NCBI GenBank assembly: GCA_910588635.1
Contig: CAJUPW010000041.1
Location: forward strand, 1-11,285
DNA length: 11,285 nucleotides
DNA from: an uncultured Oscillospiraceae bacterium
GTDB lineage: Bacteria > Bacillota > Clostridia > Oscillospirales > Oscillospiraceae
Direction of reading: 5' to 3'
Below, in pieces: positions 1 to 7,941 of this stretch. The number at the start of each line of letters is the position of its first letter. Position 1 is the first letter of the stretch. The position numbers and the translations under genes are program-made. Under the pieces are notes generated by a model. The model saw nothing but the letters and a program-made list of their open reading frames with translations. It was not told the DNA's origin and did not search any database.

Positions 1-32
1 CCGACGCCATGATGGCTCAGGGTATTTTCTAA
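1..32 (+). CDS. Possible C-terminal end of an upstream plus-strand gene (partial)
   Basis: The frame beginning at position 3 is open from the window edge and stops at TAA 30-32, giving only the residues DAMMAQGIF. It would converge on addA, and the hairpin at 57-88 lies between the two stops, as expected for a shared terminator. Nine residues are too few to identify a family, and an open frame this short can arise by chance. Confidence 0.22.
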   Translation, partial: DAMMAQGIF

Positions 33-56
33 GAACCCTCTCACTAACAGACAAAG

Positions 57-88
57 AACCCGGGCGCCCCGCAAGGGACGCCCGGGTT
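57..88 (-). terminator. Rho-independent terminator at the end of the addA operon (possibly bidirectional)
   Basis: AACCCGGGCG (57-66) pairs perfectly with CGCCCGGGTT (79-88). Three more C-G pairs lie inside around a 4-nt loop. The one inner mismatch is C67/A78 on the plus strand but becomes a G-U wobble in RNA made from the minus strand, which favours a role for the leftward operon. It starts about 10 nt beyond the addA stop. The T tract is interrupted (CTTTGTCTGTT in the minus direction), so termination may be imperfect. It could also serve a converging plus-strand gene. Confidence 0.8.
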
Positions 89-97
89 TCAGCTTTC

Positions 98-3000
98 TTA
101 CAGCTCCACCGACCTGTCGGTATCGAAAAACCACAACACCTGCCGGCTGACGGGCCTGCCCAGGATGGCGGACAGGGCCAGGCTGTAGGCGGCAAGCTGG
201 GGACGGTACTCCTCCGCCCGCTCCCGTTCTCCGCCGGGGCGGACGCGGTCGCTTTTGAAGTCCACCACAGTGATGCTGCCGTCCTCTCCCTCAAACCAGG
301 CGTCGATGACCCCCTGGAGGAGGACCTCCTCCCCCTTCCCCTCAGGGAAGTAGTTCAGAGCGGAATCCAGCACGGAGAATTTAAACTCCCGGCGGCACTT
401 CTCCCCCGCCGCGGCCATGGCCCGGCCCAGAGAGCTGGTCAGGAAAGCGGACAGCCGCTCCGGCTCCACCGCCTGACGCTGCAGTCCGGTGAGGAAACCT
501 GCCTGAGTAAGCCGGTCCAGCTCCGCCGCCACCCCTTCCGGGCTGCTGTCCCCGTCAAGGGGCAGGTACTGCATGGCCAGATGAAGGGCGGTCCCCCGCT
601 GAGCCGGGGTGAGGCCCCGCTCCTCCGCAATAAAGCTGGGACGGGTAATGGGCTGTCCCTGGCGGGCAGTCGGAGCCGTCCCCTCCGCCGCCTCCTGGTC
701 CAGGGTCCGGCCCTTGATCTGGGTGGCGGTGAGCTTGGAGGGCAGTCCGGCCGCCGCGATGTGGGGATACGTCCAGGACAGCCGGGCGGCCAGATCGCCG
801 CCCTCCCCCTCCTGCCGGGGCATATCTGTGCAAAGTCCCTCTACTTCACATTCTTCTCCCAGAGCGGTCCCGTCCACCCAACGGACGTCCCAGGCGGGAC
901 CCAGTCCCGACACGGCTGTCTCGGGCAGTCCGGCCAGGGTCCGGAGGGCGTCCCCCTCGGGCCGGGTGAGGGCGTGGAGGAGCACCCAGGCCCCCACGGT
1001 CTGCTGCTGTTCCAGCGCCAGGGGTGAGATGGGCAGGCTGTCCCCCAGCCGGGACAGGGCGTCCGCCCCCTCGGGCAAGGCAAAGGTAAGGATCAGCTTC
1101 TCCCGGGCCCGGGTCATGGCCACATAGAGCAGCCGCAGCTCCTCGGCCAGCATCTCCCGTTCCAGCCGGCGGGCCACCGCGCGCCGGGCCAGGGTGGGGT
1201 ACTCCACCATCCGCTCCCGGTCCAGACCCCGGGGTCCCACCCCCAGCTCCGGGTGAAAAAGCACCGGACGCATCAGATCGTCCCGGTTCAGGCGGCGCGT
1301 GAGGCCGCACACCAGTACCACCGGCTTCTCCAGCCCCTTGGATCGGTGGATGGACAGGATGGATACACCCTCCCCCTCCTTGCCCTTTCCGGCGGAGGCG
1401 CCCAGAGGAGAACCTGACTCCCGAAGCCGGTCCAGCCGCAGGAGGAACTGGAACAGGGTACGGCAGCCGCTGTCCTCCATCTGACCGGCCAGAGCGTAGA
1501 GGGACAGCAGGTTGCTCTGCCGCTCCCCGCCCCCCTCCATAGCGCCGAAAATTCCAAGCAGGTTCGTCTTTTCAAAGACATACCACATGAGCTGGCGGCA
1601 GGTGCGGTCCCCGGCGTCAAAGCGCAGCTGCTCCAGGTTGTCCAGAAACTCCCGGCACTCCCGGTCTCCCTCCTCCGCCGCGTGGACCACGGCGCTATAA
1701 AAGTCCTCCCCTTTACAGTCCGCCCGGAGCAAGGCCAGCTTGTCCCCAGAGAAGCCGTACACTGGAGATCGCAATGCGGCGATGAGGGGCACGTCCTGCC
1801 GGGGATTGTCCACAATCTGGAGGATGGCCAGGGCCACATTGACCTCGGTCGTCTTGAAGAAGTCCTCCCCTCCGTCGGCGGTCCAGGGAATTCCCGCCTC
1901 GCTGAGGGCCTGGAGGTAGTGGTGGAGCACCGGGCCGGGGCTGCGCAGAAGGATCATCACGTCCGAGGGCCGCAGCGGCCGGAGGCCGTCCCCCTCCTCC
2001 ACCATCAGGGGCGGATCCAGCATTTCCCGGATCCGCCGGGCCGCGAACCGGGCCTCCAGCAGATTTTTGTCCCCCTTCTCCCCCTCCTGCTCTCCCAGGA
2101 AGGACAGATCGATGGCGTCCAGCTCCAGAGCGTAGGGATCGGAGGGACCGCCGGCCTCCGTCTCGGAGACAAAGGACTTTCCCGGCGCCAGCGCCTGGTC
2201 GTCGGTGTAGTCCAGCTCGCCGAATTCAGTTGACATAATGCTTCGAAACAGGTCGTTGCACCCCTCCAGCACCTGGGGGCGGGACCGGAAATTCCGGGAC
2301 AGCACCCGCTTGCGGGGCTCCCCCTCCGCCGCCTGCTCTCCTTCCCGGAAGCGGCGGTATTTGTCCAGAAAGATGGACGGGTCGGCCAGCCGGAAGCGGT
2401 AGATGGACTGCTTTACATCCCCCACCTGAAACAGCTTCCGTCCCCCGTTGGAGATGGCATGGAAAATGGCGTTCTGCACCTGATTGGTGTCCTGGTACTC
2501 ATCCACCAGCACCTCCTCATAGCGCGCGCCCCAGTATTGGGCCAGTTCAGAGGGCCCGCCCTCCCTGTCGGTGAGCAGCCTGACCGCGAAGTGCTCCAGG
2601 TCGGAGAAATCCAGCACACCCCGCCGGGCCTTTTCCCGGGAAAAGGCGGCCTGGAAGTCCAGCACCAGGTCCATCAGCGCCTCCACCACCGGGGCGGACA
2701 GGGACAGCTCCTCCAACTGGACGGCAGTGTCTCCCGTGAAGGATTCCGCCATTTTTTTCAGCGTATCTCTGCATCGGTCCCGGGTGCTTTTCACCCGCTC
2801 CTTGGCCCAATCGGCCCGTTCCTCCGCAAGCGGGCTGATGACCAGCGTCCGCTTCCGCTTTTTCCCCACCGCTGGGAACGGAATAGGCAGCCGGGCGCAG
2901 GCTCCGTCCCAGGTCTTTTCTGCCAGAAAATCCTCCATCCCCTCCAGAGTGGCGGAGATGGACGCGGCATAGTTCGTCTGGAGCAGCTCGTCCTCCCGGC

Positions 3001-3712
3001 ACAGCTCCAGCGCCCGGAGCAGACGGTCCCGACAGGCCCGGACCTGCCGCCTGGCGTCCTCCAGCAGGGGGGCGCCCCAGGGGGTCTGGGTCAGGTCGGA
3101 AATGTCCGCCAGCCGCCACAGCTCCTTCTGGCCCTCCAGCCATCGGGCTGGGTCCGGGTGACTCTGCACCCGGCCGAAAATGTCCGCCACAATCTGGGCC
3201 AGCCGGCTGTCGTCCCGGCCGGCGGACAGGGTATCTACCAACAGGGCGAAGGGGCTGTCCTCGGTCAGGTCCTCATACCGCTTGTCCAGCACCTCCTCCA
3301 GCACCTGGGCCATGAGGACGTGGCCCTCCCCCTCGTCGCACAGGCGGAAGTCGGGGTCCAGGTCCAGCAGGTGACCGCTCTCCCGGAGGAGGGCGGCGCA
3401 GAAGGAGTGGACGGTGGATATCTGGGTCCGGTAGACCAGGGTGGTCTGACGGCGGAGGCTGCGGTCGTTGGGGTTGGCCGCCAGCCGGTCGGACAGCTCC
3501 TGGGCGATGCGGCCCCGCAGCTCCGCCGCCGCAGCCTTGGTGTAGGTAATGACCAGGAAGCGGTCGATATCCAGTCCCTCCTTGGTCACCCGGTCCAGCA
3601 GCCGCTCCACCAGCACCCGGGTCTTGCCCGACCCGGCCGCCGCCGACACCAGCAGCTCCCCGCCCCGGTCGTCTACAATTTTTTTCTGTTCTTCTGTCAG
3701 GGGAAAGGGCAT
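98..3712 (-). CDS. addA: ATP-dependent helicase/nuclease subunit A (AddA)
   Basis: UvrD-like 3'-5' DNA translocase fused to a RecB-family nuclease. With AddB it forms the Gram-positive counterpart of RecBCD, which resects double-strand breaks for RecA loading. The 1204-residue length is normal. Helicase motifs are intact: Walker A AAAGSGKT (24-31), motif Ia TYTKAAAAELRGRI (56-69), Walker B VDEYQDTN (403-410), motif III QVGDVKQSIYRFR (429-441), motif V SIHRSKGLE (787-795) and motif VI LLYVAMTRAREKL (861-873). The C-terminal nuclease is also complete: RGTALH with H1043, D1137 in GVIDAWF, VVDFKSD with D1151 and K1153, and QLAAY with Q1172 and Y1176. The ATG start follows an AAGGAG site that overlaps the stop of the kinase gene 13 nt upstream, which suggests translational linkage. 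It is the last gene of the minus-strand operon. I see no truncation or frameshift. Confidence 0.97.
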   Translation of the reverse strand: MPFPLTEEQKKIVDDRGGELLVSAAAGSGKTRVLVERLLDRVTKEGLDIDRFLVITYTKAAAAELRGRIAQELSDRLAANPNDRSLRRQTTLVYRTQISTVHSFCAALLRESGHLLDLDPDFRLCDEGEGHVLMAQVLEEVLDKRYEDLTEDSPFALLVDTLSAGRDDSRLAQIVADIFGRVQSHPDPARWLEGQKELWRLADISDLTQTPWGAPLLEDARRQVRACRDRLLRALELCREDELLQTNYAASISATLEGMEDFLAEKTWDGACARLPIPFPAVGKKRKRTLVISPLAEERADWAKERVKSTRDRCRDTLKKMAESFTGDTAVQLEELSLSAPVVEALMDLVLDFQAAFSREKARRGVLDFSDLEHFAVRLLTDREGGPSELAQYWGARYEEVLVDEYQDTNQVQNAIFHAISNGGRKLFQVGDVKQSIYRFRLADPSIFLDKYRRFREGEQAAEGEPRKRVLSRNFRSRPQVLEGCNDLFRSIMSTEFGELDYTDDQALAPGKSFVSETEAGGPSDPYALELDAIDLSFLGEQEGEKGDKNLLEARFAARRIREMLDPPLMVEEGDGLRPLRPSDVMILLRSPGPVLHHYLQALSEAGIPWTADGGEDFFKTTEVNVALAILQIVDNPRQDVPLIAALRSPVYGFSGDKLALLRADCKGEDFYSAVVHAAEEGDRECREFLDNLEQLRFDAGDRTCRQLMWYVFEKTNLLGIFGAMEGGGERQSNLLSLYALAGQMEDSGCRTLFQFLLRLDRLRESGSPLGASAGKGKEGEGVSILSIHRSKGLEKPVVLVCGLTRRLNRDDLMRPVLFHPELGVGPRGLDRERMVEYPTLARRAVARRLEREMLAEELRLLYVAMTRAREKLILTFALPEGADALSRLGDSLPISPLALEQQQTVGAWVLLHALTRPEGDALRTLAGLPETAVSGLGPAWDVRWVDGTALGEECEVEGLCTDMPRQEGEGGDLAARLSWTYPHIAAAGLPSKLTATQIKGRTLDQEAAEGTAPTARQGQPITRPSFIAEERGLTPAQRGTALHLAMQYLPLDGDSSPEGVAAELDRLTQAGFLTGLQRQAVEPERLSAFLTSSLGRAMAAAGEKCRREFKFSVLDSALNYFPEGKGEEVLLQGVIDAWFEGEDGSITVVDFKSDRVRPGGERERAEEYRPQLAAYSLALSAILGRPVSRQVLWFFDTDRSVEL

Positions 3713-3725
3713 AGGTCTGTCTCCT

Positions 3726-4559
3726 TTACTCCGTCAACACGCTCAAATACTTCTCGATGCGGATGCCGTTGTTCCGTTCGGCCACGTCCTGCTCCAGAAA
3801 GATCAGCCGCTCCAGCAGCTCCACTGCCTTTTGGACTGCCTGGGGCAGAGACCGCCCGCTCACAAGCTGGCCGGTAAGCAGAGAGGTAAAGATATCCCCG
3901 GTGCCGGGGAAATGGGCCTTGATGAAACGGTATGGGACAGTGAAATACTCCCCGCTTCCCCCGTCGAAGCCCCACACCACATGCCGGCCTGTCTCTGTCT
4001 CCCGGCCGCTGGTAATCACCGCTGATTCAGGTCCCAGAGCCAGCAGGCCGTCCAGCACCCGGCCGGCCTCTCCCGCTGTCAGGCTCTCCGCCCCCTCGTG
4101 CAGCCCGGTGAGAAACTCCGCCTCGGTCAGGTTGGGGACGATCACATCCGCCGCCCCGATAAACCGGCGCATGTTGTCCACCGTCTCCCGTGTGGAGCCG
4201 TTGTACAGCTTGCCTCCGTCCCCCATGATTGGGTCGGTGACCACCAGCAGGCCGTCCTTCCGCTGCAGGTCGATAAAGGCCCGGAGCAGGTCCACCTGAT
4301 CCGCCGAGGCCAAAAAGCCGGTGGTCATGCAGTCGAACTGAAAGCCCAGCTCCTGCCACACCCGGATGGTCTCCCCCATGTAGGCCGTGGTATCCAGCAC
4401 GGAGAATTTTCCGTAGTCAAAGTTGTTGGACACCAGGGCGGTGGGCAGGTTGTAGACGCTGTGGCCCATGTTGGACAAAATGGGCAGCATCCCCGCCAGA
4501 CCCATCTTTCCGTAGCCGGGCATATCGCCGATAATCAAGATATTTTTACTGTGTTCCAA
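3726..4559 (-). CDS. pdxY: Pyridoxamine/pyridoxal kinase (PdxY/PdxK-like, ribokinase fold)
   Basis: Predicted cytosolic kinase that phosphorylates B6 vitamers in the PLP salvage pathway. Its 277 residues match the family. Visible motifs are the N-terminal substrate loop ILIIGDMPGYGK (7-18), followed by LPILSNMG and LPTALVSNN; DPIMGDGGKLY (109-119); VPNLTEAEFL (141-150); and the anion-hole/catalytic PGTGD (218-222), with D222 as the probable base. The start is TTG, preceded 8 nt upstream by AAGGGGG inside the end of addB. The addB stop TAA directly abuts this TTG in the same frame, so no upstream start is possible in that frame. The gene lies between addB and addA, which are usually adjacent. 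Exact substrate preference (pyridoxamine, pyridoxal or the thiamin precursor HMP) cannot be read from sequence. I am confident of the ribokinase-like vitamin-kinase family and less so of the symbol. Confidence 0.88.
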   Translation of the reverse strand: MEHSKNILIIGDMPGYGKMGLAGMLPILSNMGHSVYNLPTALVSNNFDYGKFSVLDTTAYMGETIRVWQELGFQFDCMTTGFLASADQVDLLRAFIDLQRKDGLLVVTDPIMGDGGKLYNGSTRETVDNMRRFIGAADVIVPNLTEAEFLTGLHEGAESLTAGEAGRVLDGLLALGPESAVITSGRETETGRHVVWGFDGGSGEYFTVPYRFIKAHFPGTGDIFTSLLTGQLVSGRSLPQAVQKAVELLERLIFLEQDVAERNNGIRIEKYLSVLTE

Positions 4560-7500
4560 TTATGTTTCCCCCTTGATCTGTTCCCAAAATTCCTCCGCGT
4601 TCACATGGGGCAGCCAGCGCCTGCAGTCGCCGCCATGTCCTGGCTCGAAGTGGCAGGCGGCGGCATAGTCGCAGAAGCGGCAGGCGTTCTTTTCCGGCCC
4701 CCGCCAGAAGGGGTCGGCGGCGATGCTGCCCCCGGCCAGCTCCCGGCAGATGTCCTCCAGCACCCGCTGGACGTGCCTGCCCAGCCTGCCCAGCTGCTCG
4801 GCGGAGGCCAGAGCCTCCCCGGTGATCTGTCCGGTGGACCTGCTCACCCGCAGAGGCAGGAAGCGGTAGCCGTTTTCCCCCTGGGCCTCCATGGCGTCCA
4901 GCACCCGCCGGTCATCCACCACCAGGCCGCTGCGGGTCAACTCCTTGTCCACCTTTTTCCGCAGCTCCTCGTCGCCCATGGCCCGGCTGCCCCGGATGAC
5001 GGCCTCTCTGGCGGGCAGATAAAGCACTCCGTCCCCCTCCACCGGCAGGCCGTAGAGCGCCCGGCCCTTCTCCTCCAGAGTAAAGAGGTAGAGCAGCATC
5101 TGCAGCCCCAGGCCGTTCCACACCTCGGTGAGGTCAAAGGACTTCCGCCCCGTCTTGTAGTCCACCACCCGCAAATGGAGCCGGCCGTTCTCCTCCCAGC
5201 CGTCCACCCGGTCCACAAAGCCGGTGACGCTGATGGTAACGCCGTTACAGGTCAGCTCCACCGGCGCCAGGGGCGGCTCCTCCCCGCCTTTTCCCTTGCC
5301 AAAGCCCAGCTCAAAGGAGATAGGCTTGAATTGGGAGCTGAGCAGCTCCTCGGCCACGTTGTCCACCACCGCCTGGACGGACCGGAGCAGCCGCCGGAAC
5401 AGGTATTGGAACCGGGGACTCTGACCCTCCAGCCCCCCCAGCTCCTCGGCCGCATAGCGGTCCACCGCCCGCTTTGTCAGACGGCGCAGTTTTCTTTTCC
5501 GGGCGTCCTCATGCTCCATACCTGGGAGGACTGTCTGGGCAAACATTTCATCTCGGAGGACATGCTCCAGCACATAGTGGACAAAGGTGCCGTACTCAGG
5601 GGCTGTAAAGCCAGCGGGCTTGCGGGGCTCCGCAGACAGGCCGTAGCGCATGAAATAGGAGAAGTGGCAGGACTTGTACTTATCCATCCGGGAGGCCGAC
5701 ATGGCCACCCGCCGGCCGTACAGCCTGTCCACCGCCTGACGGGACAGCCGTCCCCGCTCCCAGGCGGCGGCCCGGTCCAGCCGGGCCACCTGATCCTCAA
5801 AGCACGGAAGGCCCTCCAGGGCACGCCGGGCGCAGATGTCCCGCCCCGCCTGCTCCAGGGCAGGCAGAGGGGCTTCCAGCCGGAAGGAGCCGCGCAGGTC
5901 CTCCTCCCGCACCGGCCTCAAATCGGAAAACAGAAGCCGCAGCCGCCCCACCAGAAAGCTGGGCCGCCGCTCCTCGCCGCCGGGGCCCTGAACGGGCCAT
6001 GTCACGATCAGCTTCCGGCTGGGCCGGGCGCAGATCTGGTAAATTGTGGTCATCTCCCGGTAGAGCAGCTCCCGCTGGGACTGGGACAGCTCCAGGCCGT
6101 AGCCTGCCAGTAGGACACGGTCGTCGTCGGAGAGCAGACCGGGGACCGCCCCCACCTGGGGTAAGGAGGCATCGTCCGCCCCCAGAAGAAAGAGCACCTT
6201 CACCCGGTGGCCGGTCTGACGGGTGGTCTCCCCCGCCGTCACCCGGTCCAGAGAGACGGGGATGGTGCCCACGTCGTACTGGGACAGCACCAACCGGAAG
6301 AGCAGCGTAAATTCCTCCAGCTCCATAGGGGCGTCCCCCAGCAGCCGGGCGCACTGCTCCAGACCGCCGCAGAGGATGTCCCACAGCTGCCGGTACTCCT
6401 CCGCCAGAGCGGGGCGGTCCCGCTGAATCAGCAGGTCCACCCGCTCCTCCAGCCGGCCGGGCAGGCCGATTTCCTCCAAAAAACTGTAAAGGGAGACCGC
6501 TTGCCCCCGTCCGGTCTTATCTTGGTTTTTCCGCAGCCCCTCCAGGGGCGCGGCCACCTGCCGCCGGGCGGCGTCCACCCGGGTGAGAAGGGCCCGGTCC
6601 TCCTGGGTCCACTGCATCCCGTAACCCTTGGGGTGCCAGGTCCAGTCCTTTCCCTGTGTCCAGCGGCTGCCCCGAATGTCCCATTTCAGGACATAGTTCT
6701 CCAGCAGGTCCACATCCTCCTGAGGCAGGCCGGTGAGGCCGGTCTTTAAGTAGCGGAACACGTCGTCATAGCGGTAGCCTCCCGCCACCGTCTCCAGAGC
6801 GGCGGTCACCAGGGCCAGCACCGGCTTCTCCAGAATATCCGTCATGGCGGAGGAAAACACCGGCACACCGTACCGGCCGAACACCGACTCCACCAGGTCC
6901 CGGTAGGCGCCATAATTTCGGGCGGCTACGCCGACGTCCCGAAAGCGGCAGCCCTCCTCCCGGACCAGCCGCAGGATACGCCCAGCGGCCCACTCCACCT
7001 CGCTGCGAGGAGCAGACGCCTGAAACAGCTCCACCGCCCCCTCACAGGACACAGGGGCGGGCTCCCCCTCAGTGAAGAGAGAACGCTCCAGATGGGCCAA
7101 CGGTTCCTCCTTGCCGGCGAAAGGACCGACAAGGTGTTCCACTTCACAGGAAAGTCTTTCCTCTTTGGCCAGCCGGAGCAGGATGCCGGCGGTACGCCGG
7201 GCGGGGGAAAAGATACCCGCCCCTCCATCATCCTCCTCCAGATGATCGCAGGTGAGGGTGACGGTCATACTGTGCCCCTGAGCCATGAGCAGCCGCAGCA
7301 GCTCCCTTTGCTGAGGGGTGAAGTCGGTAAAGCCGTCCAGCCAAAAGTCGGTCCCCTCCCCCCATCGGCTCTCCCGCAGCTTGTCCGCCGCCCGGGTAAG
7401 CCGGTCCCGGGGGTCCAGGGCAGTCCGGGCGGTAAGGGCGTCATACTCCCCGAAGATGAACCCCAGGTCCCGGAGTTTGTCCCCCTCGGGGCCGGAGGCC

Positions 7501-7922
7501 TCCTCCCCCGCCCGGACCAGCGTCTCAGGCGGAACCCGGCAGCTTTTCAGCTCGTCCGCCGTGGCCAGCAGCGAGGTGAGAAAGGCGGGCCGCTTGGAGG
7601 GCCGGCCGTAGACCTTCAAGCTGGCGGACACGCCCTGAACCGCCCGGTACATCAGCAATAGCCGTCCGCCGCCGTCCAGCTCCTCCTCCCCCAGGCCGCC
7701 GGCGGTCTGAAAGATACGGTTGGCCAGCCGGCTGAAGGACAGCACCTCCGCCCGGAGGTTAATCCGGGGCCCGCCGGCGGCGCACAGCGCCCGCTCTGTC
7801 TCATGGGACATCTGCTCCGGCACCAGCAGCACCTGGTGCCGCTCCCGGCCCGCCTCGCACAGTCTGTTCAGCACCAACCTCGTCTTGCCGGACCCGGCCC
7901 GGCCCAGAATCAGCTTGAACAC
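4560..7922 (-). CDS. addB: ATP-dependent helicase/nuclease subunit B (AddB)
   Basis: Second subunit of the AddAB break-resection complex. It has a RecB-type nuclease for the 5' strand, an inactivated helicase core used for Chi recognition, and an iron-sulfur cluster. The 1120-residue length fits the family. Visible features are Walker A GRAGSGKT (7-14) and nuclease residues in YGTFVHYVLE (H782), GFVDRVD (D904), VVDYKTG (D921, K923) and QMLLY (Q941, Y945). Four cysteines are placed like the [4Fe-4S] staple of Bacillus AddB: C752, then C1081, C1084 and C1090 in a CxxCx5C pattern. The start is GTG with a strong purine-rich site upstream. It lies 19 nt downstream of the metallo-hydrolase stop, and its own stop touches the start of the kinase gene. 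All nuclease and cluster residues appear present, so it is probably functional. Confidence 0.97.
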   Translation of the reverse strand: MFKLILGRAGSGKTRLVLNRLCEAGRERHQVLLVPEQMSHETERALCAAGGPRINLRAEVLSFSRLANRIFQTAGGLGEEELDGGGRLLLMYRAVQGVSASLKVYGRPSKRPAFLTSLLATADELKSCRVPPETLVRAGEEASGPEGDKLRDLGFIFGEYDALTARTALDPRDRLTRAADKLRESRWGEGTDFWLDGFTDFTPQQRELLRLLMAQGHSMTVTLTCDHLEEDDGGAGIFSPARRTAGILLRLAKEERLSCEVEHLVGPFAGKEEPLAHLERSLFTEGEPAPVSCEGAVELFQASAPRSEVEWAAGRILRLVREEGCRFRDVGVAARNYGAYRDLVESVFGRYGVPVFSSAMTDILEKPVLALVTAALETVAGGYRYDDVFRYLKTGLTGLPQEDVDLLENYVLKWDIRGSRWTQGKDWTWHPKGYGMQWTQEDRALLTRVDAARRQVAAPLEGLRKNQDKTGRGQAVSLYSFLEEIGLPGRLEERVDLLIQRDRPALAEEYRQLWDILCGGLEQCARLLGDAPMELEEFTLLFRLVLSQYDVGTIPVSLDRVTAGETTRQTGHRVKVLFLLGADDASLPQVGAVPGLLSDDDRVLLAGYGLELSQSQRELLYREMTTIYQICARPSRKLIVTWPVQGPGGEERRPSFLVGRLRLLFSDLRPVREEDLRGSFRLEAPLPALEQAGRDICARRALEGLPCFEDQVARLDRAAAWERGRLSRQAVDRLYGRRVAMSASRMDKYKSCHFSYFMRYGLSAEPRKPAGFTAPEYGTFVHYVLEHVLRDEMFAQTVLPGMEHEDARKRKLRRLTKRAVDRYAAEELGGLEGQSPRFQYLFRRLLRSVQAVVDNVAEELLSSQFKPISFELGFGKGKGGEEPPLAPVELTCNGVTISVTGFVDRVDGWEENGRLHLRVVDYKTGRKSFDLTEVWNGLGLQMLLYLFTLEEKGRALYGLPVEGDGVLYLPAREAVIRGSRAMGDEELRKKVDKELTRSGLVVDDRRVLDAMEAQGENGYRFLPLRVSRSTGQITGEALASAEQLGRLGRHVQRVLEDICRELAGGSIAADPFWRGPEKNACRFCDYAAACHFEPGHGGDCRRWLPHVNAEEFWEQIKGET
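4568..4574 (-). promoter_or_regulatory. Ribosome binding site that decides the TTG start of the B6 kinase
   Basis: AAGGGGG on the minus strand ends 8 nt before the TTG at 4559-4557. The site lies inside the last codons of addB. Because the preceding in-frame codon is the addB stop TAA, this TTG is the earliest possible start. The arrangement suggests translational coupling or ribosome re-initiation. Confidence 0.7.
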
Positions 7923-7926
7923 AGAG

Positions 7927-7936
7927 CTCCCCCCTT
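7927..7936 (-). promoter_or_regulatory. Ribosome binding site supporting the GTG start of addB
   Basis: AAGGGGGGAG on the minus strand lies 4-6 nt before the GTG at 7922-7920, in the 19-nt gap after the hydrolase stop. The encoded protein starts MFKLILGRAGSGKT, placing Walker A at the family-typical distance from the N terminus and supporting this start. Confidence 0.7.
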
Positions 7937-7941
7937 ATTCT

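Noticed and set aside
2459..3877. Plus-strand open frame opposite addA and running into the kinase gene (472 codons)
   Set aside because: It crosses two real minus-strand genes, has no ribosome binding site that I can see, and its Gln/Pro/Gly-rich product looks like a GC-rich antisense artefact.
4098..6113. Long plus-strand open frame opposite addB (671 codons)
   Set aside because: It lies antisense to addB with intact nuclease and cluster motifs. Its product is low complexity (rich in Gln, Pro, Gly, His and Leu), as expected for a GC-rich shadow frame, and shows no recognisable domain.
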